From UBA1227 sp045629305 (GTDB lineage Bacteria > Bacillota > Clostridia > Oscillospirales > Acutalibacteraceae), in assembly GCA_045629305.1 (NCBI GenBank), contig JAZQQZ010000014.1, positions 1 through 14,425 of the forward strand: a stretch of DNA of 14,425 bases, read 5' to 3'. Numbering within the stretch: position 1 is the stretch's first letter; every line of letters starts with the position of its first letter. The notes below the pieces were generated by a model, which saw only the letters and a program-made list of their open reading frames with translations, was not told where the DNA came from and searched no databases. The translations under genes were made by a program, and so were the position numbers. Positions 6,046-13,657 of the stretch are shown one piece after another.

Positions 6046-7806
6046 TTAACCTTTACCCATGTCGCTGTAGCCTTCACGAAGGAAGATCTTATCCTCTTCA
6101 GCAAGGTCAAGACCAATTGTGCCACCTGGGTTCATTGTATAATCTGGATCAAAGTACTCTTTAAGTGCCTTGAATGTACCATACTCTGTTCTACCTACTG
6201 AACCTTCAAGCCATGGAGCGAACATCTTACCAATGCCGTGGTGATGTGAAAGAGCAGCGCCTGACTTCTGGATTGCATCAAGAATTGTCTTGTGGTATGC
6301 CTTGAACTCAGCTGCTGTATCCATCTTAGCAATGAAGATGAAGTAGAGGTTAGCACCCTGTGGATAGCAGTGTGACATATGAGTTGTAACTACAACGTTA
6401 GGAAGAGCGTGGCATACCTCACGTACATCGTGATGTACCTGAGCCATGTTGGACCAGTTTACGCAGCACTCAAGTGTATCAATGATGATACCGAAATCAT
6501 GGAGTGAATCACGCATATATGGGTCGTCGAATCTTCCCTTTTCCCAGCCTTTGCATACAAGGCCTGTAAGTGGGAAGCCGCCGTGCTTAATAGCTACTCT
6601 GAAGATGTTGGCTGCAACGTTTGCTGAATAGCTCTTGCTACCATCTGTGAAGCCAAGGAAGAGACAACGCTCCATATCCTTATAGCCCATCTTCTCAAGA
6701 AGTGGCTGTGCTGGTGTCTCATCAACGTTGTAGAGACGGAGCATCATGTTGGTCTCCTCTGGGTCTGAAAGACGGAATACTGATGAGAAACCGAATTCAC
6801 CCTGGAGGCACTCACGTGCGAATTCCATAGCATCTTCCCATGTCTTGAAGATGTATGAGAAACGCTTTCTATTCTCTGGATTGTAGTGGAATACCTTAAG
6901 TGTAGCCTCTGTGCATACACCGAATGTACCCTCTGAGCCCATCATAATCTGGTTGAGGTTAGGACCTGTTGCCTCACGTGGATAACGTGAAGTGATGATC
7001 TGTCCTCTTGGAGTTGCATACTTCTGCTGAAGGCAGATATCTGTGATACAGCCATAGTATGTTGAGTTCTGGCCTGAACCTCTTGTTGTTACCCAACCGC
7101 CAACTGATGAATACTCAAATGACTGTGGAAAATGACCGCATGTGAATGCGCGCTTTGCACCAAATTCAGCAACTGCGTTGTTGAGGTGTGCTTCAAGGTC
7201 TGGGCCAGACATACCTGTCTGAACTGTAATTGTCTGGTCAATCTCGTTGAAACGGATAACCTTGTTGTACTTACGGCGCATATCAAGAGAAATGCCGCCC
7301 TTTACTGGCTCAACGCCACGTGTAACAGAAGAACCGCCACCATATACGTAGAGAGGAATTTTCTTCTCTGCGCAATAAGCAACTGTCTTCTCAATCTGCT
7401 CAGCCTCTGATGGATATACAACGAGGTCTGGAAGACTGTCAAACTGACGCTCACGAATTCTGTATAAATCATATGCTGTCTGACCATATGCTACAGAGAG
7501 TCTGTCATAATCTGACTGTGACATGTCGTCACCGTAGATTGACTTGAAGAAATCAAGGTGCTCCTGTGCCATCTGTGGCTGGTACTCGCCCTTGAAATCT
7601 ACCTTATCAAGACCAGTATCGCAACGATAATGGTCTACATAAGCGTCATCTATATCAAGTCTCTCTTTCATAAGCTTATAGAGAGACTCCTTTGGAAATT
7701 TAAAATGTTCTGGATCGCCCCAACGGAAAATAGATCTATATGAATCCTTTGGTGCAGCTTCTTTGATCCACTTTGGCTCGAAGCCTTCATAAGGTTTATA
7801 TCCCAT
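6046..7806 (-). CDS. FAD-binding oxidoreductase resembling alkyl-DHAP synthase (AGPS)
   Basis: A 586-residue flavoprotein of the vanillyl-alcohol-oxidase fold. The N-terminal FAD_binding_4 half contains the phosphate loop VYGGGSSVTRG (154-164), then SSVGGWVTTRGSG (233-245) and MMGSEGTFG (288-296). The C-terminal FAD-oxidase half carries ALSHHHGIGK (518-527) and ends with YFDPDYTMNPGG (551-562). Gene length, domain order and these motifs resemble eukaryotic alkylglycerone-phosphate synthase, which swaps the acyl chain of acyl-DHAP for a fatty alcohol, more than they do D-lactate or glycolate dehydrogenases. The segment HMSHCYPQGANLYF (476-489) has His where I recall the eukaryotic enzyme having an Arg before its conserved Tyr, so the substrate may differ. 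It sits 15 bp after the DUF1667 gene in an operon with a GlpA-like enzyme, so a triose-phosphate or alpha-hydroxyacid substrate is plausible. Confidence 0.82.
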   Translation of the reverse strand: MGYKPYEGFEPKWIKEAAPKDSYRSIFRWGDPEHFKFPKESLYKLMKERLDIDDAYVDHYRCDTGLDKVDFKGEYQPQMAQEHLDFFKSIYGDDMSQSDYDRLSVAYGQTAYDLYRIRERQFDSLPDLVVYPSEAEQIEKTVAYCAEKKIPLYVYGGGSSVTRGVEPVKGGISLDMRRKYNKVIRFNEIDQTITVQTGMSGPDLEAHLNNAVAEFGAKRAFTCGHFPQSFEYSSVGGWVTTRGSGQNSTYYGCITDICLQQKYATPRGQIITSRYPREATGPNLNQIMMGSEGTFGVCTEATLKVFHYNPENRKRFSYIFKTWEDAMEFARECLQGEFGFSSVFRLSDPEETNMMLRLYNVDETPAQPLLEKMGYKDMERCLFLGFTDGSKSYSANVAANIFRVAIKHGGFPLTGLVCKGWEKGRFDDPYMRDSLHDFGIIIDTLECCVNWSNMAQVHHDVREVCHALPNVVVTTHMSHCYPQGANLYFIFIAKMDTAAEFKAYHKTILDAIQKSGAALSHHHGIGKMFAPWLEGSVGRTEYGTFKALKEYFDPDYTMNPGGTIGLDLAEEDKIFLREGYSDMGKG

Positions 7807-7821
7807 CTTGTCTTACCCCTT

Positions 7822-8184
7822 TCATATCGTGGTCAATAAATCTGATGTAATTATAACGTCAACACCGAGACCGAGCACATCTTTGATTGCGACATCGCCT
7901 CTTTTAAGTTTCTTGTCGACTGTTGTCTTGTTGATTTCCTTCATAACATCGAAGATCTTATCCTTCGGAATATCAGCAGAGACACGGCAAGGAACTACCG
8001 GTGCATCCCTATATACTGTTTTAATTGTAGAGCAGATTGTACGCATTGGATGAGTCATCTCATTGATTGCGAATTCTCTTCCGCGCTTACAACTCTGGCC
8101 TGTTACCTTCCACTCGCCACCGTCTTTAGGTTCGATGTTGATGGAGCATCCACGTGGACATACTATACAAACGATCTTAGTCAT
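7822..8184 (-). CDS. DUF1667 Cys-cluster protein
   Basis: A 120-residue protein of the DUF1667 family. It opens with CIVCPRGC (Cys6, Cys9, Cys13) and has a fourth Cys in GQSCKRG (Cys32), a spacing suited to an iron-sulfur or zinc site; Cys51 and Cys66 are further candidates. The C-terminal part (about 83-118) is a small domain ending VDVIITSDLL. The family is usually found next to GlpA-like and FAD/NAD(P) oxidoreductase genes, as here, and is thought to be an electron-transfer partner or third subunit, but no activity is established. Its start overlaps the end of the upstream oxidoreductase by 8 bp, with GGAGGTG as ribosome site, which points to equal production of the two proteins. Confidence 0.88.
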   Translation of the reverse strand: MTKIVCIVCPRGCSINIEPKDGGEWKVTGQSCKRGREFAINEMTHPMRTICSTIKTVYRDAPVVPCRVSADIPKDKIFDVMKEINKTTVDKKLKRGDVAIKDVLGLGVDVIITSDLLTTI

Positions 8185-9442
8185 TTACATCCACCTCCAG
8201 AATTGCTTCAATCTTGCTATATGTCTTAAGATTTGCCTTACTGAAATCTGCTTCGATTCTCTCCATCTCAGGAGGCTTTACGAAAGCATATTTCTTCTCG
8301 AAAACTGTCTTGCCATCGGCCATAAGTTTAAATGTGGCATTCTCGAAGACATCCTTGCTTCTAAAGTAGAAAGTTACTGGCTTTGCTACATTGTGGATGT
8401 TGATTCCGTGAGGAACAACATATAAAAGGTTAGAATCAACCTTAACATTAACTCTGTCGTGCTGGAATGCTGGGTCATAATGAGCGGCAGCATAACCGGC
8501 AATCTCTCCGCTCTCGGATACATAGTCAACGAGGTCGTTGACATGGAGAGCATTGCCGCATGAGAAGATACCAGGTACTGATGTCATAAGAGTCTCATCA
8601 CATTTTGGTCCCTTAGTATGACTGCTCATACGTACATCGAGTGACTCTGCAAGCTCATTTTCAGGGATAAGTCCTACTGAAAGGATGAGTGCATCACATT
8701 CAACTATCTCCTCGGTTCCGGCGATCGGACGCATTCTGTCGTCTACCGCAGCAACCTCTACAGCTGTAAGTCTATCTTCACCGAAGACTCTTGTTACTGT
8801 ATGAGAGAGATGAAGTGGAATATTGTAGTCGTTAAGACACTGATGAATATTTCTTGTGAGGCCTGATGGTGTAGGCTTTGCCTCATAAACGCCTACAACC
8901 TCTGCGCCCTCAAGCGTCAGACGACGGGCCATGATAAGTCCGATATCGCCGGAGCCGAGGATCACGCACTTCTTAGTTGGAAGTTGTCCAAGTAAATTGG
9001 TGAAATGCTGTGCTGTACCAGCAGTAAATACGCCTGATGGGCGTGTGCCATGTATGAATACCTGCTTCGCTGTACGCTCGCGGCATCCAGTGGCAAGTAT
9101 AAGAGTCTTCGACTCTATAACCTCTACGCCATTTCGGCTAACTGTTGTTACTTTAAAGCAATCTTTAATATTCTCAATTGATGTTACAAATGTAAGTAAC
9201 TGTGCTTCAATCTCAAGTTCGTTGAACTCATCGATGAAACGCTCAGCGTACTCTGGTCCGGAGAGTTTCTCACCGTAACGTACAAGTCCGAAACCATCGT
9301 GGATACACTGTTTTAGGATACCACCGAGACGCGCTTCACGCTCAATCAAGATTACTCTTGCGCCTTCCTTGTAAGCTGTGATTGCTGCTGCAAGACCTGC
9401 AGGGCCACCACCGATTACAAGTACATCTGTTACTCTAATCAT
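8177..9442 (-). CDS. NAD(P)/FAD-dependent oxidoreductase
   Basis: A 421-residue two-dinucleotide-domain flavoprotein. The FAD Rossmann motif is VIGGGPAG (9-16), ATGCRERT (117-124) closes the first FAD part, GSGDIG (163-168) is the NAD(P)-binding turn, and GIFSCGNALH (291-300) with VSESGEIAG (308-316) is the second FAD motif. Residues about 330-421 form a beta-rich extension ending with a PPEMERIEADF segment (390-400), as in members that partner a GlpA-like subunit. Such proteins are annotated variously as HcnB-like or sarcosine-oxidase-alpha-like; the likely job is to pass electrons between the partner enzyme and NAD(P)+. It overlaps the upstream gene by 4 bp (ATGA) and the downstream gene by 8 bp, and has an AGGAGGTG ribosome site. 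The physiological substrate is not visible. Confidence 0.88.
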   Translation of the reverse strand: MIRVTDVLVIGGGPAGLAAAITAYKEGARVILIEREARLGGILKQCIHDGFGLVRYGEKLSGPEYAERFIDEFNELEIEAQLLTFVTSIENIKDCFKVTTVSRNGVEVIESKTLILATGCRERTAKQVFIHGTRPSGVFTAGTAQHFTNLLGQLPTKKCVILGSGDIGLIMARRLTLEGAEVVGVYEAKPTPSGLTRNIHQCLNDYNIPLHLSHTVTRVFGEDRLTAVEVAAVDDRMRPIAGTEEIVECDALILSVGLIPENELAESLDVRMSSHTKGPKCDETLMTSVPGIFSCGNALHVNDLVDYVSESGEIAGYAAAHYDPAFQHDRVNVKVDSNLLYVVPHGINIHNVAKPVTFYFRSKDVFENATFKLMADGKTVFEKKYAFVKPPEMERIEADFSKANLKTYSKIEAILEVDVND

Positions 9443-11160
9443 TTCTCGGCACCTCCTTTAGTTTCTCCAAAGCAAATGAATGCTTCATCTGATGCTTTCC
9501 TTACATCTGAAATTGCAACACCTTCATGCTCAGCAATTATCTTAGTTACAAGCGGTGAGCAGAAGCCGCCTTGGCATCGTCCCATACCAGGACGGATGCG
9601 CTTCTTTATAGCGTCCACTGTCGGCGGACAGAGCGGACGGTTCAAGGCATCGATAATCTCGCCCTTGGAGATCTCTTCACAACGGCAAATTATCTCGCCG
9701 TAGTCAGGATTCTTCTCTATATAAGCGGCACGCTTTCTTGGGCTCATCTCCTTGAGCACTGGAACAGCGTGACGCTCAGGGTTCCATTTTGCTTTCTTCT
9801 TAACATCGCCGAGTCTCTCGACAACCATCTTTTCGATGTCAAGGGCGAAAGCCGGAGCGGCTGTGATACCAGGTGACTGGATACCGCCGCAGTGGAGCAT
9901 GTTCTTACAACGCCTACCCCATTCAATTACGAAGTCCTCTTCGAATGTCGGAGCGCGGACTCCTGTGAAATATGTGATAATATCTCGCTCTGATGCAACT
10001 GGGATTGTACCCTTCTGCTTATCATATACTGTCTTGATGCTCTCAGGATGAGTTGCCTTATCCTCTTTAGCGTAACACTCTACTGCATCAGGACCAGCGA
10101 GGATATTACCGTGAACAGTACGCATGAGTCCGCCACCCTTGGTATGGCTCTTGCTCTGTTTCTTAAGTTTAATATTCTGTACAGATGCGATTGTATCTAT
10201 GATACCCGCACTCTTCTTATCCTGGATTGAGTTGGTACCGCGACGTGGGTGGATAGAATAGAATCTATCACAAGCCATCTCAGCAACATCATCTGCAAAT
10301 ACACCTGCTGCATTTACAACAATCTTCGGATAAATTGTACCCCTATTAGTATGAACGGCCTTGATTTCACCGTCTTCTACATCCATAGAGAGAACTGCTG
10401 TATTAAGATACGCCTCAGCGCCGTTCTCTACAGCGTTCTCTGCATAGGCAATTGTAAGTCCATAAGGACATACAACGCCAGCGGAGTCATTATATACGCC
10501 AAATCGGATCTTTTCATCCACATTTGGTACGTTCTTTCTAATAAAATCACGATTTACAAAATGTGTATCTTTTACACCATCATGATACTTACGCCAGAGA
10601 CATAAGAAGAATACTGGTATACGAAGCCATTCCTGAGTAAAGAGTGCATATTGACCTTCGCGGCGGAATGGAACTTGCAGCTCTGCGCAGAGCTTATCAT
10701 ACATATGATTTCCAAGCAGAACATACTTCTGCTTGAGGCTTCCCTTAGAAAGGTCGAAGCCTACGTGCACCTCGCCATCGTTCGCGCCCGATGCTTGCAT
10801 AGCAAAATCGGCCTCTTTCTCGACGAGCATCACACTCAAATCCCACTTCGAAAGTTCACGTGTAATTGCGCAGCCTGAAATTCCGCCGCCAATTACAAGT
10901 ACATCTGGTGTCTTACCCTCGAGTGAATCATCTTTAATACTTGGAACTCTCATAGGAGGAATCTCAGCACCGGTAAACTTAATATCGTTTACAACATGCA
11001 CCTTACTGTTCTTCGTTGCTGCAGTCATGCAAGCATCGAATACATCTTCCCACTTGTCGAGTTCACCGGTCAAACGAATGATATCATCCTCAAGCTTAAC
11101 CTGTACTTTGTCCCCGTATTTTTGAGTGAGTTTTTTCTGAATTTTGTTTACATTTGCCAT
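9439..11160 (-). CDS. GlpA-like FAD-dependent dehydrogenase with BON-like N-terminus and [2Fe-2S] BFD domain
   Basis: A 573-residue first gene of the redox operon. Residues 1-64 resemble a BON domain (KIQKKLTQKYGDKVQVKLED, then IIRLTGELD and VHVVNDIKFTG). Residues about 84-445 are a DAO-type FAD domain: VLVIGGGISGCAI (87-99), ASGANDGEVHVGFD (123-136), VVNAAGVFADDVAE (281-294) and GIQSPGITAAPA (426-437). Residues about 485-545 are a bacterioferritin-associated-ferredoxin-like domain with Cys492, Cys494, Cys529 and Cys534 (CRC and CQGGFC), expected to bind [2Fe-2S]. This layout is that of anaerobic glycerol-3-phosphate dehydrogenase GlpA and of 2-hydroxyacid dehydrogenases of the same family, so glycerol 3-phosphate is the leading but unproven substrate. 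No glycerol kinase or facilitator gene is in the window. The start is preceded by AGAGGT and a good promoter. Confidence 0.85.
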   Translation of the reverse strand: MANVNKIQKKLTQKYGDKVQVKLEDDIIRLTGELDKWEDVFDACMTAATKNSKVHVVNDIKFTGAEIPPMRVPSIKDDSLEGKTPDVLVIGGGISGCAITRELSKWDLSVMLVEKEADFAMQASGANDGEVHVGFDLSKGSLKQKYVLLGNHMYDKLCAELQVPFRREGQYALFTQEWLRIPVFFLCLWRKYHDGVKDTHFVNRDFIRKNVPNVDEKIRFGVYNDSAGVVCPYGLTIAYAENAVENGAEAYLNTAVLSMDVEDGEIKAVHTNRGTIYPKIVVNAAGVFADDVAEMACDRFYSIHPRRGTNSIQDKKSAGIIDTIASVQNIKLKKQSKSHTKGGGLMRTVHGNILAGPDAVECYAKEDKATHPESIKTVYDKQKGTIPVASERDIITYFTGVRAPTFEEDFVIEWGRRCKNMLHCGGIQSPGITAAPAFALDIEKMVVERLGDVKKKAKWNPERHAVPVLKEMSPRKRAAYIEKNPDYGEIICRCEEISKGEIIDALNRPLCPPTVDAIKKRIRPGMGRCQGGFCSPLVTKIIAEHEGVAISDVRKASDEAFICFGETKGGAEK

Positions 11161-11179
11161 TCAGTATTACCTCTTTTTT

Positions 11180-11192
11180 CGTCTTCTAGACG
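11180..11192. promoter_or_regulatory. Small palindrome in the leader of the redox operon
   Basis: CGTCT (11180-11184) and AGACG (11188-11192) are perfect inverted repeats around a 3-base centre. They lie between the -10 box and the ribosome site of the GlpA-like gene, a usual place for a repressor site. Nothing identifies the regulator, and a 5-bp arm can arise by chance. Confidence 0.3.
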
Positions 11193-11213
11193 CAGTGTCC
11201 CATAATCCTTTAT

Positions 11214-11242
11214 ATTATATTACATTTATATATATAATTCAA
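11214..11242 (-). promoter_or_regulatory. Sigma-A promoter of the redox operon
   Basis: On the minus strand TTGAAT (11242-11237) and a perfect TATAAT (11219-11214) are separated by exactly 17 bp of very AT-rich DNA. Transcription would begin about 45 bp before the GlpA-like start codon. The -35 starts just past the T-tract of the terminator at 11262-11289. Confidence 0.75.
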
Positions 11243-11261
11243 TGATACAAACTAAAAATAA

Positions 11262-11289
11262 AAGGTCCCAAGGAAACCCTTGGGACCTT
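11262..11289 (-). terminator. Terminator of the surface-protein operon
   Basis: A perfect 12-bp stem (11262-11273 with 11278-11289) around a four-base loop is followed on the minus strand by TTATTTTTAG. It begins 11 bp past the stop codon of the 779-residue protein. Confidence 0.92.
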
Positions 11290-11300
11290 AAATTTATTGA

Positions 11301-13640
11301 TTAGTCAGCTGACTGCTCGAATGGCTTTGTACCGTATGTTGTACCAGCTTCGTATGGAAGTACGAATGGCTGATCATCCATGTAAGGTGTTGCGAATCCG
11401 TCGCCTGCTGGAGCCTCTGGCTCAGCTGGTGCTTCTTCAACAATTTCCTCAACCTCTGAAAGTTCAGGCTCTTCTGGAGCCATCTCAGGCTCTACTGGAG
11501 CCATCTCTGGTTCAACTGGCGCCATCTCTGGCTCAACTGGTGCCATCTCTGGCATTTCTGGCTCTACAGGCGCCATCTCTGGCTGAGCCTCAAATGCGAA
11601 TGGAAGAGCTTCTGCCGGTGCTTCCTCAACTGGAGCCTCTGGTGCAAATGCGATTGGCTCTACTGGAGCATCAACTACTGGTGCTTCTTCTACGATTTCT
11701 GGCTCAATTGGCTCTGGCTCTACAGGAGCTTCGAATGCAGGCTCCTCAAATGCAGGAGCTTCTTCAACAGGAGCTTCCTCTACTGGAGCTTCTTCTATTG
11801 CTGCCTCAGCTGCTGCGAATGCAACTGGTGTGCCTGCTGCTGCCATGATACCAGCCATAGCTGATGTGAAGTCAGTCATTGGAGCGTTTGGAACTTCGAT
11901 TGGAGTTACCTCTGCTACAGGAGCCTCAAATGCTGGTTCAGCAAATGAAACAGGTGCTGCTGCAGGAGCTGCGCTCTCTGCTGCAAATGCTGCTGCGAAT
12001 GCTGCCTCTTCTGGTGAGAGTTCTGCTACTGGAGCTGCTTCTACTGGAGCAACCTCAATTTCAGGCTCAACGATTGGTTCTGGCTCAATTGGTGCAACCT
12101 CTACAGGTGCCTCAACAACTGGGATTTCCTCAACTGGAGCTTCAGCTACTGGTGCTGCTGGTGCATCGATATCAAGCTCAAGTGGCGCTTCGGCGAAGAT
12201 AGGTGCTGCCGGAGCCTCGACTGGAGCCTCATCATCAATGATTGAAGCTGGTCTTGAAGCGAATGGCTCAACGAAATTGTCAGCCTCGTCTTCAGCACCT
12301 TCGATCACATAACCTGAACCTGCGAACTCAAATCCTGATGTGAATGGTGATACGATATCTTCGCCATCATCGCCGAAGTCATATTCACCGTCACCCATTG
12401 GTGGTAATGGAGTGCTGCCGTCGTCGCCATTCTTACGCTTCTTGATAATACCAAGGATGATAAGAAGGAGAACTACGAGAACAAGGATAACTCCAAGACC
12501 GATGAGGATCCAAAGAAGGAAGCTTGGCATTCCTGTCTTAGTTCCGTCATATCTAATATTAAATGTATATGTGAGGCTCTGTCCCTCATCATTAGATACA
12601 GTGATAAGAACCTGTGAACGATTCTTAACCTTCTCAGCGCCTACTACCTGAACGTCTTCATCACCGAGTGCTGTTGCATCTACTGTGAGTGCGTTAGTGT
12701 ACTTAGGTACTGTTACATCATACTCATAAACGCCGTCCTGAAGAACTGGTGTTACATCAGTTTCACCAGCGAGCATCTTAAGTGACTCAAGGCCAAGTAC
12801 TGATGAATCGATATCACCCTGTGAAGCTGTACGTGTCTTAATTGTGTAAGTCTTAACTGTACCGTCTTCACCTGTAACTGTGATCTTAACTGTATCGCCT
12901 GGCTTCCAACCGTCAGTACCCTTTACAGATACCTTCGCGTTCTTATCAGCAGCAACTGCTGCGATTGGGAACTCTGTTGCATCATCTGGTACTACAACTA
13001 CATAAGTAGTCTTGTCAGGTGAGAAAGTCTTGTTAAGTTTAAAGTCATTTGTAAAGCTAATTGACTTAAGGTTAGCAGATGCAGAAGCCTTAGTTGTTGT
13101 CTTCTGCTTTGTTGTTGTAGACTTCTTAGCCTTAGTAGTCTTATCAGTTGTCTTCTTAGTTGTCTTAGCTGTTGTAGACTTTGTTGTCGACTTAGTAGTT
13201 GACTTTGTTGTTGATTTAGTAGTCGACTTAGTAGTTGACTTTGTTGTTGACTTAGTAGTCGACTTTGTTGTTGCCTCAGTTACTGTGATCTTAACAGTCT
13301 TAGTACCTGTTAAATCATTCTCATCAGTGTCACAGACATCTGTAAGAGCAATTGAGATTGTTGCTGTACCAGCGCCCTTAGCTGTTACTGTGATTGTATG
13401 AGTATCAGCCTCACCGAACACTTTAGACTTATCTACTGTTGCAACAGATGTGTCTGAAGATGAAATATCAACACGACCATTTGCATTGTTGAATACAATA
13501 TTAAATGTTCCTGTCTTACCCTTTACTATTGAGAGTGAAGACTTAGATACTGTTACGCTTCCTGACGCAGCGAATACATTCAAAGGAAGAATGCAAACAA
13601 TCAGTAATATCGCAACGAAGATTGATAACGCTTTTTTCAT
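11301..13640 (-). CDS. Single-pass surface protein: Ig-like and cadherin-like ectodomain, acidic Pro/Glu/Ala-rich tail
   Basis: A 779-residue protein. Residues 1-25 are a Sec signal peptide ending VFAAS. Residues about 26-121 look like a bacterial Ig-like (Big_2-type) domain. Residues 124-183 are a Thr/Lys linker with eight exact TTKS units. Residues about 188-270 and 280-365 are two cadherin-like beta-sandwich domains, each with the LKSI/LESL opening, a TTYVVVVP or YEYDVTVP strand and a final TYTIKTR or TYTFNIRYD strand. Residues 372-398 are a membrane helix followed by KKRK, which leaves residues 399-779 in the cytoplasm: a 381-residue tail that is very acidic and rich in Pro, Glu and Ala, with MAPVEPE repeats (689-726) and a more complex end (746-779). 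There is no LPXTG motif or sortase signal. The ATG follows the stop of the dockerin gene by 17 bp, with AAGGAGG between. Function unknown; a membrane anchor or sensor for the dockerin protein is possible. Confidence 0.85.
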   Translation of the reverse strand: MKKALSIFVAILLIVCILPLNVFAASGSVTVSKSSLSIVKGKTGTFNIVFNNANGRVDISSSDTSVATVDKSKVFGEADTHTITVTAKGAGTATISIALTDVCDTDENDLTGTKTVKITVTEATTKSTTKSTTKSTTKSTTKSTTKSTTKSTTKSTTAKTTKKTTDKTTKAKKSTTTKQKTTTKASASANLKSISFTNDFKLNKTFSPDKTTYVVVVPDDATEFPIAAVAADKNAKVSVKGTDGWKPGDTVKITVTGEDGTVKTYTIKTRTASQGDIDSSVLGLESLKMLAGETDVTPVLQDGVYEYDVTVPKYTNALTVDATALGDEDVQVVGAEKVKNRSQVLITVSNDEGQSLTYTFNIRYDGTKTGMPSFLLWILIGLGVILVLVVLLLIILGIIKKRKNGDDGSTPLPPMGDGEYDFGDDGEDIVSPFTSGFEFAGSGYVIEGAEDEADNFVEPFASRPASIIDDEAPVEAPAAPIFAEAPLELDIDAPAAPVAEAPVEEIPVVEAPVEVAPIEPEPIVEPEIEVAPVEAAPVAELSPEEAAFAAAFAAESAAPAAAPVSFAEPAFEAPVAEVTPIEVPNAPMTDFTSAMAGIMAAAGTPVAFAAAEAAIEEAPVEEAPVEEAPAFEEPAFEAPVEPEPIEPEIVEEAPVVDAPVEPIAFAPEAPVEEAPAEALPFAFEAQPEMAPVEPEMPEMAPVEPEMAPVEPEMAPVEPEMAPEEPELSEVEEIVEEAPAEPEAPAGDGFATPYMDDQPFVLPYEAGTTYGTKPFEQSAD
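11463..11576 (-). repeat. 21-bp repeats encoding MAPVEPE units
   Basis: Residues 689-726 of the 779-residue protein consist of four MAPVEPE units plus one MAPEEPE, with a 3-residue insertion (MPE) after the first. The DNA units are close but not identical copies. They lie in the cytoplasmic tail. Confidence 0.8.
13176..13271 (-). repeat. 12-bp repeats encoding eight TTKS units
   Basis: Eight consecutive codon quartets encode exactly Thr-Thr-Lys-Ser, forming the linker between the Ig-like and cadherin-like domains. The DNA units are not identical: the Thr pair is written either ACAACA or ACTACT and Ser varies among TCG, TCA and TCT, so neighbouring copies usually differ. Confidence 0.85.
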
Positions 13641-13657
13641 TTTTTGTTTCCTCCTTC

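Noticed and set aside
11297..12312. Long plus-strand open frames (183 and 160 codons) opposite the 779-residue protein gene
   Set aside because: Their Leu/Gln- and Ala/Ser/Gly-rich translations are the complement of the low-complexity Pro/Glu/Ala codons. The minus-strand gene has a signal peptide, domains, a ribosome site and a terminator.
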